64,000 nt of DNA from Paenibacillus melissococcoides (GCA_944800085.1 CALYLO010000002.1:372001-436000); one strand, 5' to 3'; counted from the stretch's first letter, positions 18,799-28,929 are shown. Numbers and translations: made by a program. The notes: a model not told the origin generated them from the letters alone.

Positions 18799-20183
18799 TG
18801 CCTTGGCTCATGAATTTTCTTCTCTAATTCCCAGTTAAATTATGGTATTTTACTTAATTTTCGACTGGGTCTAGTTTGGTGATGCCTTTTTTGGGATTGA
18901 TCCTGCTGCACGCAAAGGTAATTTTCCAATTCTCATCAATCAGGGACTTGACATCATACCGCTGGACTTAACAAACCCGGGCTTAAGGTTATTTTCGATG
19001 AATGTGTGAAAACCAAGGCCAAAACCCAATTCATCCCCATGATTGAGGATATCGCCAGCGGCAAGGTATCCGTCAGCCAGTTCAGGGATGTGCAGGTGGA
19101 AGACCTGTTAGGGAGGGAACCTGTGCAGCTTGATCTGGAAAGCATCAGCGATTCTGCAACAGGCAAAGTGATCCTGGTGACGGGAGCCGGCGGCTCTGTC
19201 GGCTCGGAAATTTGCAGGCAAATATCGAACTTCAATCCTCGCAAGCTGATCCTTCTCGGGCACGGGGAGAACAGCATTTATTCCATTGAGCTGGAACTCC
19301 AAAACCTGTTCAAGGATAAAAGCATTCAGTTCTATACGGAGATTGCGGATTTGCAGGACGAGAGCAAAATTGTCCGCGTATTGAACAAGCACAGACCGGA
19401 TGTCGTCTATCATGCCGCAGCCCATAAGCATGTTCCGCTGATGCAGCGGCACCCGGAGGAAGCGGTGAAAAACAATGTTATCGGCACTTTGAATGCGGCC
19501 AAGGCCTCCAGTCAGGCAGGCGTTTCGACGTTTGTTATGATCTCTACCGACAAAGCCGTCAATCCGACAAACGTCATGGGCGCAACGAAGCGGATCGCGG
19601 AGATGATCATTCAATACATGGATGAGATAAGCTCCACCAACTTTGTAGCTGTGCGCTTCGGAAATGTCTTGGGAAGCCGGGGGAGCGTTATCCCGCTGTT
19701 CAAAAAGCAAATCGAGCGCGGGGGGCCGGTCACGGTCACCCATCCGGATATGGTGCGTTATTTTATGACGATTCCGGAAGCCTCGCGTCTCGTTATTCAG
19801 GCCGGGGCTTTGGCCCGGGGCGGCGAGATTTTCGTGCTGGACATGGGCGACCCGGTGAAAATTGTAGATTTGGCCAAAAATGTGATTCGCCTGTCGGGAT
19901 ATTCCGTTGAGGAAATCGGAATTGAATTTACGGGAATTCGCCCGGGCGAGAAGCTATATGAGGAGCTTTTGACAGAAGGCGAAGTACATGAGCATCGGGC
20001 ATATCCCAAAATTTATATCGGGAAGTCTTCGAAGGTCAACTTCAAGGAAATCGAGTATCTGCTGCAAGTACACGACAAGCTGCCTGCTGATGAATTGAAA
20101 CAAATGCTCCTTGATCTGGCCAACAAAAAAGTGGAGCCGAGGGAGCTAATCAAGACGAGTTAGACCGGGAGGTGATCATGGTA

Positions 20184-21071
20184 ATGAGCAAGGTGAAAAA
20201 AGCTATCATACCGGCGGCCGGCCTGGGTACGCGTTTTCTGCCGGCTACGAAGGCAATGCCTAAAGAAATGCTTCCCGTCGTGGATAAACCAACGATTCAA
20301 TATATCGTAGAGGAGGCCGTGGAATCCGGAATCGAGGACATTATTATCGTGACGGGGAAAGGGAAGCGCGCCATTGAAGATCACTTTGATAATTTCCTGG
20401 AGCTGGAGCAAGTGCTGTTCCAAAAACAAAAGCTGGATTTATTGACCGAAGTGCAGAAGCCGGCTCAGATGGTGGACATTCACTACATCCGGCAGAAAGA
20501 ACCGAAAGGACTTGGGCATGCGATATGGTGCGCGCGCAAGTTCATAGGGAAGGAGCCGTTCGCCGTCCTGCTTGGCGACGATATCATTACCGCGGAGAAG
20601 CCTTGCCTCCAACAGATGATGGAAAAGTACGACCGATATCACTCATCGATTATCGGGGTTCAACGCGTAAGAGATGAAGAGGTGTCACGCTATGGAATCG
20701 TGGACGGCATCCAAGTGGAGGAAGCGCTGTATCAAGTGAATCATCTGGTGGAAAAGCCGCAGCAAGGCTCGACGCTGTCCAATCTGGCCATTATGGGAAG
20801 ATACATACTGACCCCGGAGATTTTCAGTATTTTGGCCCGGCAGGCGCCCGGCGCCGGCGGCGAGATTCAGTTAACGGACGCATTAGACACCCTGAATCAG
20901 GCGGAAGCGGTGTATGCATACCAATTTGCCGGAACCCGCTATGACGTGGGCGAGAAAATGGGATTTATTCAGACAACGATTGAATTTGGCTTAAAACGCG
21001 ACGATCTTCGCGGCGATCTGCTGAACTATTTGTCCCATGTCCTGGCGAGGGAGACCGTGAATGCCGAATAA
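20184..21071 (+). CDS. galU: UTP-glucose-1-phosphate uridylyltransferase
   Basis: This 295-residue enzyme makes UDP-glucose from glucose 1-phosphate and UTP. The nucleotide-binding signature [40 protein letters not shown] is complete, and the LVEKP and GEIQLTDAL motifs follow. ATG 20184 is preferred because GGGAGGTGAT lies seven bases upstream; in-frame starts at 20172 and 20178 overlap that site. The gene follows capD by 20 bp and overlaps the next glycosyltransferase by 11 bp, so it probably supplies UDP-glucose for the polymer. Confidence 0.93.
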   Translation: MSKVKKAIIPAAGLGTRFLPATKAMPKEMLPVVDKPTIQYIVEEAVESGIEDIIIVTGKGKRAIEDHFDNFLELEQVLFQKQKLDLLTEVQKPAQMVDIHYIRQKEPKGLGHAIWCARKFIGKEPFAVLLGDDIITAEKPCLQQMMEKYDRYHSSIIGVQRVRDEEVSRYGIVDGIQVEEALYQVNHLVEKPQQGSTLSNLAIMGRYILTPEIFSILARQAPGAGGEIQLTDALDTLNQAEAVYAYQFAGTRYDVGEKMGFIQTTIEFGLKRDDLRGDLLNYLSHVLARETVNAE

Positions 21072-22215
21072 AATACTGTTCTGTGCCACGGTCGATTATC
21101 ATATAAGCTCGTTCCATATGCCCGTGCTTCAATGGTTCAAACAACGGGGCTGGGAGATTCATATCGCGGCAAAAGGCGAACGGGAGCTTCCGTATGCAGA
21201 CCGGAAGTTCAACATCCCCTTTGAACGTTCTCCCTTTCGCTGGCGGAATCGTGAAGCCTACCGGCAGGTAAAGCGGCTGATCGAGCATCATGGTTATCAG
21301 ATTGTGCATTGCCATACCCCGGTGGGCGGTGTCCTGGCGCGTCTGGCCTCAAGACGTGCCCGGAGACAGGGGACGCAGGTCATGTATACGGCGCACGGGT
21401 TTCATTTCTGCAGAGGCGCGCCGCTAATCAATTGGATGCTTTATTACCCGGTGGAAAAGCTGCTGGCCCGTTCGACCGATTGTCTCATTACGATCAATCA
21501 GGAGGACTACCGGTTGGCCGTTCGCCGGCGCTTTAAGGCGGCGCGCATTGAGCATGTGCATGGGGTTGGCGTGAGCGGCGAACGTTTCTATCCGGCACTT
21601 CCGGAATACAAGGCAAGCCTGAGGGAGCTGATGTCATTCGACCGGAATGATATTTTGTTATTTTATGCGGCCGAGTTCAACCGCAACAAGAATCATCAGC
21701 TGCTTATCCATGCCTTGGCCCGAATACGGGAGCGGGCTCCGCAAGTAAGACTGCTCTTGGCGGGAGAGGGCGCATTGCTGGAAGCCTGCAAAAGTGTATC
21801 CGTGAAATTGGGCGTGGATCGGCATGTTCACTTTCTCGGGTATCGCAACGATATTCCCGATCTGCTGCATATGAGTGACATTGCCGTCTCCGGCAGCTTG
21901 AGGGAAGGACTGCCGGTTCAGATGATGGAGGCGATGGCCTGCGGGCTTCCGATCATCGCCACCCGGAACCGGGGGCATCTGGAGCTCGTATGCGACGGAC
22001 GTAACGGTTATATTGTTCCTCCTCAGGCTGCCGGGCTATTTGCGGAACGAATCGCAACCCTTGCGGATTCCCCCGACCTGCGGGAGAGCATGGGGAGGGA
22101 AAGTCTGCAGATGTTCCGGAAATATGAGCAGAAGGCGGTCCTCCATGAGTTGGGGCTGATCTATGAATCCCATATGCACACGGAAGGGGAGGGAGGATCA
22201 TGTCAGGTCCTGTAA
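21061..22215 (+). CDS. epsD: GT4 glycosyltransferase, EpsD-like
   Basis: This 384-residue protein has two Rossmann domains of the GT-B fold. The N-terminal segment [42 protein letters not shown] and [15 protein letters not shown] closely follow B. subtilis EpsD as I recall it, and the C-terminal [23 protein letters not shown] segment is the GT4 donor-binding region. It should add a sugar to the lipid-linked repeat on the cytoplasmic side of the membrane. It overlaps galU by 11 bp and the next gene by 16 bp. The sugar specificity is unknown. Confidence 0.85.
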   Translation: MPNKILFCATVDYHISSFHMPVLQWFKQRGWEIHIAAKGERELPYADRKFNIPFERSPFRWRNREAYRQVKRLIEHHGYQIVHCHTPVGGVLARLASRRARRQGTQVMYTAHGFHFCRGAPLINWMLYYPVEKLLARSTDCLITINQEDYRLAVRRRFKAARIEHVHGVGVSGERFYPALPEYKASLRELMSFDRNDILLFYAAEFNRNKNHQLLIHALARIRERAPQVRLLLAGEGALLEACKSVSVKLGVDRHVHFLGYRNDIPDLLHMSDIAVSGSLREGLPVQMMEAMACGLPIIATRNRGHLELVCDGRNGYIVPPQAAGLFAERIATLADSPDLRESMGRESLQMFRKYEQKAVLHELGLIYESHMHTEGEGGSCQVL

Positions 22216-23309
22216 GAGTGCTCCATGCGGTCGTCAATATGAACCGGGGCGGGGCCGAGACCCTGATCATGAATTTGTACCGGAACCTGGACCGAAGCAA
22301 GGTTCAGTTCGATTTCCTCACCTGCAAGCCGGGGGTATACGACCGTCAAATTGAAGGGATGGGCGGCAAGATATACCGGATTCCGTATATTTCAGGCGCT
22401 GGCGTCATAGGGTATCGGCAGGCATTGAACGGCTTCTTCCAGGATCATGCCGGCTACAGGCTCATTCACGCTCATATGGACAAGATGAGCGGTTGGGTTC
22501 TGAAGGCGGCGCGTCAGGCAGGCATTCCCTGCCGCATTGCGCACAGCCATAATACGAGGAGCGAAGGGGGCTTGGCCGCCAAGGCATTCAAATGGTACGC
22601 GGGCCAAAGCATACCTTCCTCGGCGACTCATCTGTTGGCTTGCTCGCATGCCGCTGCCCGTTGGCTCTTCAAACAACGTTCAGACACGGCAGGCATCGTG
22701 AAGAACGGAATAGAGCAAGAGCGTTTTTTCTTCCGTTCCGAAGTCAGGCATGCCGTGAGAAAGGAGTTGGGGATTGGCGAGACCGCCTTTGTTCTGGGGC
22801 ATGTCGGGCGTTTCCAGCATCAGAAGAATCATGCGTATCTGCTCGATGTGTATGCCAGGGCGAGGCCCATGCTGAACGACTCCGTACTCCTTCTGGCGGG
22901 TGACGGCCCGCTGCGCGATGAATTGCGGCGCCAGGCGGAACGGTTGAAGGTGGAGAATAGCGTGCGTTTTCTGGGTGTGCGAGGCGATATCGACAGATTG
23001 CTTCAGGCATTGGATCTGTTTGTTTTTCCCTCGCGCCATGAGGGCCTCCCGTTGACGTTGGTCGAGGCTCAAGGGGCGGGACTTCCTTGCATCATTTCGG
23101 ATAACGTCACGCGGGAAGTCGATCTGGGGCTGGGGCTCATTCAGTCCCTATCCTTAAAACATCAACAGGCGTGGGTGGAACGGGTACTTGAAGCTGCCCG
23201 CAACGGCGCCGGCAGGGAGATTCCGGCGGATGCCCTGCGGAGGCAAGGGTATGATATCCGCGACACCGCACGCTGGCTCGAGAATTATTATTTATCGATG
23301 GTGAGGTAG
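22200..23309 (+). CDS. epsF: GT4 glycosyltransferase, EpsF-like
   Basis: This 369-residue GT-B glycosyltransferase opens with [24 protein letters not shown], typical of EpsF-type enzymes, with the GT4 signature FPSRHEGLPLTLVEAQGAGLPCI near the C-terminus. It is translationally coupled to the EpsD-like gene, as the equivalent genes lie close together in B. subtilis eps. A GGAGGGAGG site precedes ATG 22200. It probably adds one sugar of the repeat unit; donor and acceptor cannot be read from sequence. Confidence 0.83.
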   Translation: MSGPVRVLHAVVNMNRGGAETLIMNLYRNLDRSKVQFDFLTCKPGVYDRQIEGMGGKIYRIPYISGAGVIGYRQALNGFFQDHAGYRLIHAHMDKMSGWVLKAARQAGIPCRIAHSHNTRSEGGLAAKAFKWYAGQSIPSSATHLLACSHAAARWLFKQRSDTAGIVKNGIEQERFFFRSEVRHAVRKELGIGETAFVLGHVGRFQHQKNHAYLLDVYARARPMLNDSVLLLAGDGPLRDELRRQAERLKVENSVRFLGVRGDIDRLLQALDLFVFPSRHEGLPLTLVEAQGAGLPCIISDNVTREVDLGLGLIQSLSLKHQQAWVERVLEAARNGAGREIPADALRRQGYDIRDTARWLENYYLSMVR

Positions 23310-23310
23310 G

Positions 23311-24151
23311 ATGCGAACATTAACGGTATTTACTCCTGCATATAACCGTGCTTACTGCTTGACGCGTTTGTATGACAGCCTCGTCAGACAGAACAGCGGC
23401 GATTTTGAGTGGCTTGTGATTGATGACGGATCTACCGATGAGACACCGGAACTGGTTCGGGCCTGGATCACGGACAACCGGATTCCCATACGTTACGTCC
23501 GTCAGGAGAACCAAGGCATGCATGGAGCGCATAACACGTATCGACTCCGATGATTATATGCCTGACGGCGCGGTGGAGAAAATTATAGATTTCTGGCGCA
23601 GATACGGCAGTGATCAGGTAGCCGGCATCGTTGGCCTGGATTGCGCACTGGACGGGACCGTGATTGGGACGCGGCTTCCGGAAGACAAGGCAAGGTCCAC
23701 GCTGTTCGATCTGTACTACAAGCACGGCGTTACGGGCGATAAAAAGCTGGTTTACCGCACGAAACTTACGAAAAAGTATCGCTATCCCCTGTTTGAAGGA
23801 GAAAAGTACGTTGGATTGGCCTACAAGTATTACATGATTGACCGCGATTATGAGCTGCTGCTGATGAATGAAATCCTGTGCTGTGTAGAGTACATGCCGG
23901 ATGGGGCTTCCCGGAATATGCTGCGCCATTATCGCAATAACCCCAGGGGATTCGCCTTTTATCGCGTTCAGCTTATGAAGCTGCCTTTCGCGGGACTTTC
24001 CTTTAAATTTAGACAAGCGGTGCATCATGTCTCGAGCTGCTGCCTGGCCCGCAGCCCGGGAATGCTCCTGGAATCGCCCGCAAAGCTGCTTACCTTGTTG
24101 GCGCTGCTGCCCGGATTTGCGCTTTATGTATTTATCGTAGCAAAGACGTAG
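23311..24151 (+). pseudogene. GT2 glycosyltransferase broken by a small deletion
   Basis: The first frame (23311-23553) encodes a GT-A start, TLTVFTPAYNRAYCLTRLYDSL, VIDDGSTDETPEL and QENQGMHGAHNT. The conserved DXD region IDSDDYMPDGAVEKI then appears in another frame and runs to 24151. Related proteins have about a dozen residues between these blocks, so roughly 35 bp were lost near 23536, which shifts the frame just before the metal-binding motif. Neither half should be active. The original protein would be about 290 residues. It starts two bases after the EpsF-like gene. Confidence 0.8.
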
Positions 24152-24181
24152 CGTGTGATTGAATGGGAGAGGAACCCTGCG

Positions 24182-25255
24182 ATGACGATCATATGGCTTA
24201 CGCTTCTAATGGTTTTCATTTTTTCATATACAGCCAGGTATTTTGCGGCATCTCTTCCCCATAGCCCAATATCTATCCGGCCGAACCGGCTGCTCGTTGC
24301 CGCGGTATGCTTCGTCATCGTCATGGTTGCGGGGCTGAGGAAGAATATCGGGGATACGTTTTTCTATATGCATGCTTATGCGCTCAAAAATTTCACATGG
24401 GCGACGATCGCAACAGAGAAGGATGTCGGCTTCAATCTGTTCCAAATGCTTTTGAAACAAATTTCAGAAGACCCGCAAATCCTCATTTTTGTGACGGCGC
24501 TGATAACGAATGTATTGATTGTGCTTGTGATGCATCGCTATGCGAGATTGTTTGAACTGGCGATGTACGTATACATTACGTCCGGCGCATTCATTGTCTC
24601 CATGAACGGCATCCGGCAATATATGGCGGCGGCTTTACTCTTTGCCGCGACAGCTTACTTGCTGAACGGCAGTTGGAAGAGATACATGGTTGTGGTGGCG
24701 CTGGCCTCCGTTTTCCATATGAGTGCGCTTATCCTTATTCCTTTATATTTTATCGTCCGCAGGGAAGCTTGGACCGGCATGACTTTTGGCTTGCTGGCTG
24801 CCGGCGTTCTCATCGTCGGTCTGTTCAACCAATTTTCCGATTTGCTGTTCTCGGCTCTCAGCGAGACGCAGTATGGGGAATATAAGGAGTTTAAGGAAGG
24901 GGGAGCTAACATCATTCGGGTCGGCTTATATATGATGCCGCTGCTAGTTGCCTATTGGGGCAGGGATAAGCTGCGAATGTTGTTTGCTGACATCGATATT
25001 ATCGTCAATTTGTCGTTGATCGGGTCATTTTTTATGCTGATTTCTACGCAAAACTGGATTTTTGCCAGACTGGCCATTTATTTTAACTTGTATCAGATTG
25101 TTCTGACATCATGGATCGTCATGGCTTTCCGCAAGAAGGACCAGAAGCTTATTTATTTATGCATTCTGGTTATTTACGGCATCTACTTTACTTATGAAAA
25201 TATGTTTGTTCTCGGCATTATGTATCGCAGTGATTTCTTAATCTGGTTTCATTAA
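24182..25255 (+). CDS. epsG: EpsG-family membrane protein (probable polymerase)
   Basis: This 357-residue protein has about ten transmembrane helices. AGLRKNIGDTFFYMHAY near the N-terminus and GAFIVSMNGIRQYMAAALLFAATAYLLNG in the middle are hallmarks of the EpsG family, thought to polymerise repeat units (Wzy-like). ATG 24182 follows a GAGAGGA site. It lies in the operon between a broken GT2 gene and a GT32 gene. Polymerase activity is the family inference. Confidence 0.82.
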   Translation: MTIIWLTLLMVFIFSYTARYFAASLPHSPISIRPNRLLVAAVCFVIVMVAGLRKNIGDTFFYMHAYALKNFTWATIATEKDVGFNLFQMLLKQISEDPQILIFVTALITNVLIVLVMHRYARLFELAMYVYITSGAFIVSMNGIRQYMAAALLFAATAYLLNGSWKRYMVVVALASVFHMSALILIPLYFIVRREAWTGMTFGLLAAGVLIVGLFNQFSDLLFSALSETQYGEYKEFKEGGANIIRVGLYMMPLLVAYWGRDKLRMLFADIDIIVNLSLIGSFFMLISTQNWIFARLAIYFNLYQIVLTSWIVMAFRKKDQKLIYLCILVIYGIYFTYENMFVLGIMYRSDFLIWFH

Positions 25256-25268
25256 GGGGGCAAAGGGC

Positions 25269-26024
25269 TTGGACGGAGCGGAGAAAATTCCCCGGGTTGT
25301 GCATTACTGCTGGTTCGGGCGCGGCGAAAAACCGAAGCTGATCAAAAAGTGTATTCAAAGCTGGCAGAAGCATCTCCCGGATTACAAGCTGGTCGAATGG
25401 AATGAAGATAATTTTGACGTCAAAGCCAATCTTTATGCAAGGGAAGCCTATGAGGCGCGCAAATTCGCGTTCGTTAGCGATTATGTCAGACTCCATGCCT
25501 TGTATCATGAAGGCGGGGTGTACATGGACACGGATGTGGAAGTGATCAAGCCGCTGCATCGCTTCCTGGTGCATGAAGCCTTCTCGGGATTTGAGGACCA
25601 TCAATATTTGCAATCAGGAACGATGGGGGCCGTTAAGCAGCATCCCTGGATCGGAGAGCTGCTTCAATACTATGCCGACAGGCCTTTTCTGCTTCCGGGC
25701 GGGGATGTGTTCGATCTGACGACGAATACGGCCATAATGAGCCGGATCAGCCAGAAGCATGGATTGAAGCTTAACGGACAGCACCAGACGCTTCCGAGCG
25801 GGGTCGTTTTTTATCCCAGATGGTTCTTCAGTCCTTACGATTATATTAATGGAGGCAATTACATCAACGACGATAGTTACACGATCCATCATTTTGCCCA
25901 ATCGTGGCTTCCTGCCCATGTCCGCGTGAAGAGCTGCATCAAGCGCAAGTTAAGCCGCTTCATCGGTGCGGAGAACATTGCAAGGCTTAGAAGGATATTA
26001 TCGCAAAAAGGTGCGCGGTCATGA
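25269..26024 (+). CDS. GT32-type glycosyltransferase with DXD motif
   Basis: This 251-residue protein has the Gly_transf_sug domain: IPRVVHYCWFGRGEKP at the N-terminus and FAFVSDYVRLHALYHEGGVYMDTDVEVIKPL containing the DXD metal/nucleotide-sugar site (MDTDVE). It should be a cytoplasmic, metal-dependent transferase acting on the lipid-linked repeat. No ATG is in place; TTG 25269 with an upstream AAGGGGGC is the likely start. The stop overlaps the next gene by 4 bp. Confidence 0.82.
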   Translation: MDGAEKIPRVVHYCWFGRGEKPKLIKKCIQSWQKHLPDYKLVEWNEDNFDVKANLYAREAYEARKFAFVSDYVRLHALYHEGGVYMDTDVEVIKPLHRFLVHEAFSGFEDHQYLQSGTMGAVKQHPWIGELLQYYADRPFLLPGGDVFDLTTNTAIMSRISQKHGLKLNGQHQTLPSGVVFYPRWFFSPYDYINGGNYINDDSYTIHHFAQSWLPAHVRVKSCIKRKLSRFIGAENIARLRRILSQKGARS

Positions 26025-26629
26025 AACGCATATTTGATTTTGTTATTGCGATTGTGCTGTTGATGTTATTGTTGCCGCTGCTGGCCGTCATTGCGTTCTT
26101 GGTACGAATGCGAATCGGATCGCCCGTTATGTTCCGCCAGATTCGCCCGGGGAAACATGGGGTTCCATTTTATTTGTTGAAGTTCAGAACGATGACGGAC
26201 AAGACAGACAGCTCGGGCCAGCCGCTCCCGGATCATGTAAGGTTGGTTCCGTTCGGTCAGTTCCTCCGGAAATACAGTCTGGACGAGCTTCCCCAGATAT
26301 GGAATGTGGTCAAAGGCGATATTAGCCTGGTGGGGCCAAGACCCCTCCTTATGGAATATCTGCCGCTGTATACCGAGGAGCAGGCCAAGAGACATTGCGT
26401 GAAGCCGGGCATCACGGGCTGGGCCCAAGTGAACGGACGCAATGCGATCTCTTGGGAGGAGAAGTTCAAGTACGATGTCTGGTATGTTGAACACCAAAGT
26501 TTCTGGCTGGATTTGAAAATTTTGTGGATGACGTTCTTCCACGTATTGAAGCCCGGAAACATTCAACATGGCAACCATGTTACGATGCCGGTATTTAAGG
26601 GTACCGTGAACTATGAACAGGAAAGGTAG
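26021..26629 (+). CDS. epsL: Priming sugar-phosphate transferase, EpsL-like
   Basis: This 202-residue bacterial sugar transferase has one N-terminal membrane helix (FDFVIAIVLLMLLLPLLAVIAFL), FRQIRPGKHGVPFYLLKFRTMTD, and the catalytic SLDELPQIWNVVKGDISLVGPRPLLMEYL block. Such enzymes put the first sugar phosphate on undecaprenyl phosphate. The usual substrate is the bacillosamine-type sugar made by the CapD, aminotransferase and acetyltransferase proteins encoded here. Because capD is broken, its normal substrate may be missing. Confidence 0.88.
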   Translation: MKRIFDFVIAIVLLMLLLPLLAVIAFLVRMRIGSPVMFRQIRPGKHGVPFYLLKFRTMTDKTDSSGQPLPDHVRLVPFGQFLRKYSLDELPQIWNVVKGDISLVGPRPLLMEYLPLYTEEQAKRHCVKPGITGWAQVNGRNAISWEEKFKYDVWYVEHQSFWLDLKILWMTFFHVLKPGNIQHGNHVTMPVFKGTVNYEQER

Positions 26630-26641
26630 AGGAGTCGGCAG

Positions 26642-27817
26642 ATGACAGCGAACCGGAGAATATGGCTATCGCCCCCACATACGAGTGGAAGGGAACAAGA
26701 CTTTATTAACGAAGCCTTCACTACCAATTGGATTGCTCCGCTCGGGCCTCATGTCGATGCGTTCGAGGCGGAAATCGCGGCTTATGCCCGGGTGAAGGGC
26801 GCGGCTGCTGTCAGTTCGGGCACCGCAGCAATTCATTTGGCTTTGACCTTGCTTGGCGCAGGGAAGGGCGACCTTGTCTTTTGCTCCAGTCTGACGTTTG
26901 TAGCCAGTGCGAATCCAATATCATATACAGGCGCGAAGCCGGTGTTTATTGATTCGGAGCCGGATACCTGGAACATGTCTCCTTCGGCCCTGGAGAGAGC
27001 GCTGAATGAAGCGGCACGGGCCGGAAACCTCCCCAAAGCGGTCATCGTCGTTCATTTATATGGCCAGAGCGCCAAGATGAACGAAATTATAGAGGCGTGC
27101 GGACGTTATGAGGTTCCCGTCATTGAGGATGCGGCAGAATCGCTCGGTTCTCTCTATTACGGCAAAGCCAGCGGGTCTATGGGACGCTTTGGCATTTATT
27201 CATTTAACGGAAATAAAATCATTACCACCTCAGGCGGCGGAATGCTTATATCCAATCATCCGGACGAATTGCGCCGGGCGCGCTTTTTTGCCACGCAGGC
27301 AAGGGAACCGGCGCTGCATTACCAGCATCAAGTCACGGGCTTCAATTACCGAATGAGCAATGTGCTGGCGGGAATATGGCGCGCGCAGCTTCAGGTGCTG
27401 AATGAACGGATTGAGGCGAGGCGGAGCATTTTTGAAAGGTACCGGAAGGCGCTGGGAGGAATAGACGGAATTCATTTCATGCCTGAACTGGAAAACACCC
27501 GATCGAACCGATGGTTAACCGCCTTAACGATGGATGACCGGATAACCGGCGTGGCTCCTGCCGAGTTGATCCATGCGCTTGAAGCCGCGAACATCGAGAG
27601 TCGCCCGGTATGGAAGCCGCTGCATCTGCAGCCGCTGTTCCACGATTGTCTGTTCTATGCTCATGACGAAGGGAAGCCGGTGTCGGAGCGGATGTTCGAG
27701 ACCGGGATTTGTCTGCCTTCCGGTTCGGGAATGAGCGAGGCGGACCAGCAAAGAGTCATTGACTGCATCCAAGAGTTCTTGTCCCTTCGGTCCGCGAATG
27801 CTCCTGTCTACAGATAA
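26642..27817 (+). CDS. epsN: DegT/DnrJ/EryC1 sugar aminotransferase, EpsN-like
   Basis: This 391-residue PLP enzyme has IWLSPPHTSGREQDFINEAFTTNWIAPLGPHVDAFE, VIVVHLYGQSAKM, EDAAESLGSLY and the PLP lysine in FNGNKIITTSGGGML. It should transfer an amino group to C4 of the 4-keto sugar made by the CapD-type dehydratase. The gene follows the priming transferase by 12 bp. Its 3' end overlaps the oppositely directed acetyltransferase gene by 10 bp. Confidence 0.88.
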   Translation: MTANRRIWLSPPHTSGREQDFINEAFTTNWIAPLGPHVDAFEAEIAAYARVKGAAAVSSGTAAIHLALTLLGAGKGDLVFCSSLTFVASANPISYTGAKPVFIDSEPDTWNMSPSALERALNEAARAGNLPKAVIVVHLYGQSAKMNEIIEACGRYEVPVIEDAAESLGSLYYGKASGSMGRFGIYSFNGNKIITTSGGGMLISNHPDELRRARFFATQAREPALHYQHQVTGFNYRMSNVLAGIWRAQLQVLNERIEARRSIFERYRKALGGIDGIHFMPELENTRSNRWLTALTMDDRITGVAPAELIHALEAANIESRPVWKPLHLQPLFHDCLFYAHDEGKPVSERMFETGICLPSGSGMSEADQQRVIDCIQEFLSLRSANAPVYR

Positions 27818-28464
27818 CGTTCACCGGGCTGCCGGGTTCTCGCTATGGTGGCGGGTATGCCGTAAGCGATGGAGCAACCGGGAATATTATGAAGAACGGT
27901 GGAGCCGGCACCGATCACGCAATGCTCGCCAATGATCACGGCGTGGATCACGCTCGCGCCGATAGAGATCGTGCTATAGTCGCCAATCTGGACTTGTCCT
28001 CCGGTCGCGGCATTGGGGGCGAGCGTCGCATAATGTCCGAGCCGCGAGTCATGATCGAGCGAGGAGCGGGTGTACATCACGCAATGATCTCCGACGATGG
28101 CATCGCTGCCGATTACGGCGCCGGCCATGATAACGGAACCTTCGCCGATTCGGGCTCCTCTCGCGATCGAAGCCTGCGGGTGTACGGCCCGAATGAAGCG
28201 AAAGTCAGGCATGACCTGTCTTATGCTTTGCGTGATGCGATAGCGGGTCCAGTTGTCTCCAATGGCCACGATTCCTCCCTGAATTCGTTGCTGATGCGCG
28301 GACAAGTAATCCAGACCTCCAACAATTTCGTATCCATACCACTCGGTGCCGCGCGGTTTATGGCTGTCGAGGATACCAAGGATTCGGTATTCCCCGGCCT
28401 TCTCAATCACGTCAATGACGGCTTTGGCATGCCCGCCGGCACCAAAAACAATAATATCGAGCAT
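27808..28464 (-). CDS. epsM: NeuD-family sugar O/N-acetyltransferase, EpsM-like
   Basis: This 218-residue protein has an N-terminal GAGGHAKAVIDVIEKAG nucleotide-sugar-binding fold and a left-handed beta-helix of hexapeptide repeats (IGEGSVIMAGAVIGSDAIVGDHCVMYTRSSLDHDSRLGHYATLAPNA; catalytic His about 135). It should N-acetylate the 4-amino sugar made by the aminotransferase. AGAGGAGG lies upstream of ATG 28464. Unlike B. subtilis, where epsM lies in the operon before epsN, it is inverted here and convergent with epsN. It fires from the SinR-type-box region at 28521. Confidence 0.86.
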   Translation of the reverse strand: MLDIIVFGAGGHAKAVIDVIEKAGEYRILGILDSHKPRGTEWYGYEIVGGLDYLSAHQQRIQGGIVAIGDNWTRYRITQSIRQVMPDFRFIRAVHPQASIARGARIGEGSVIMAGAVIGSDAIVGDHCVMYTRSSLDHDSRLGHYATLAPNAATGGQVQIGDYSTISIGASVIHAVIIGEHCVIGAGSTVLHNIPGCSIAYGIPATIARTRQPGERYL

Positions 28465-28520
28465 GAACTTAGTCCCTCCTCTAGTTAAGGTGAATCGGGG
28501 AAGAATGGCATTGGAGCAGT

Positions 28521-28536
28521 GTTCTTTAATAAGAAC
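28521..28536. promoter_or_regulatory. SinR-type operator between epsM and the nucleotidyltransferase gene
   Basis: GTTCTT-TAAT-AAGAAC is a perfect palindrome in the divergent interval. A degenerate copy (GTTCGTTAAAGCGAGC) starts 32 bp downstream at 28553, the same offset as in the eps promoter. Confidence 0.72.
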
Positions 28537-28920
28537 AATTATAGATTATTTTGTTCGTTAAAGCGAGCGATATCTGACTGAAGGAGTAAGTTCATGGAGA
28601 AGTCCCTTATCTTGGACACAGACATGCTGACGAACGAAATGAAGTTGATTCTGGAGATTATTTCAAGTGATCGTCCCGAGGATTTGCGCAAGGATAAAGC
28701 CGGGCTCTTTCAGGACTGCAAGTGGGATGCATTTTTTCTGCTTGCGATGCATCACCGAGTCTATTCCGTGCTGTATATGCAGATGAAGGATATGGACGAA
28801 GATATGGTGCCCCCGGCGGTCATTCAACGTCTGTACCGCCAATATTGCGCCAATACGCTCCGAATGCTTCATCTGAGCAGCGAGATCGAACATATCGGCA
28901 AGGAATTGACCGGAAGAGGC

Positions 28921-28929
28921 CTGCGTTGT
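28921..28929. repeat. Target-site duplication, left copy (9 bp)
   Basis: CTGCGTTGT at 28921-28929 is repeated at 30443-30451 on the other side of the IS4 element. Confidence 0.85.

Larger units (their letters stand above)
17160..18968 (+). mobile_element. IS110-family insertion sequence in capD
   Basis: The element is about 1,809 bp, with one transposase gene, a 394-bp 5' non-coding leader and a 170-bp 3' end. It has no terminal inverted repeats, as usual for IS110. Both junctions carry the dinucleotide CT (17158-17159 and 18967-18968), and removing one copy restores the capD frame exactly, which fixes the boundaries. The CT core is the same as reported for IS621. Confidence 0.85.
16522..20163 (+). 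pseudogene. CapD/EpsC-type UDP-sugar 4,6-dehydratase split by an IS110 element
   Basis: The N-terminal part (to 17159) has four transmembrane helices and a first Rossmann fold (LIVGAGSTGTMVARQLL). The C-terminal part (from 18969) has the catalytic NAD-binding fold (VILVTGAGGSVGSEICRQI), ISTDKAVNPTNVMGATKR and RFGNVLGSRGSVIPLF. Together they form a membrane-bound UDP-GlcNAc 4,6-dehydratase of the kind that makes the first unusual sugar in polymer synthesis. Removing 17160-18968 joins CCTTCCCT to TAACAAACC and restores one frame through IPSLNKPGLKVIFDE. The start is probably TTG 16522 (GGAG eight bases upstream); GTG 16513 is possible. The C-terminal half could be separately expressed from ATG 19006, but without its membrane domain. 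Confidence 0.9.
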
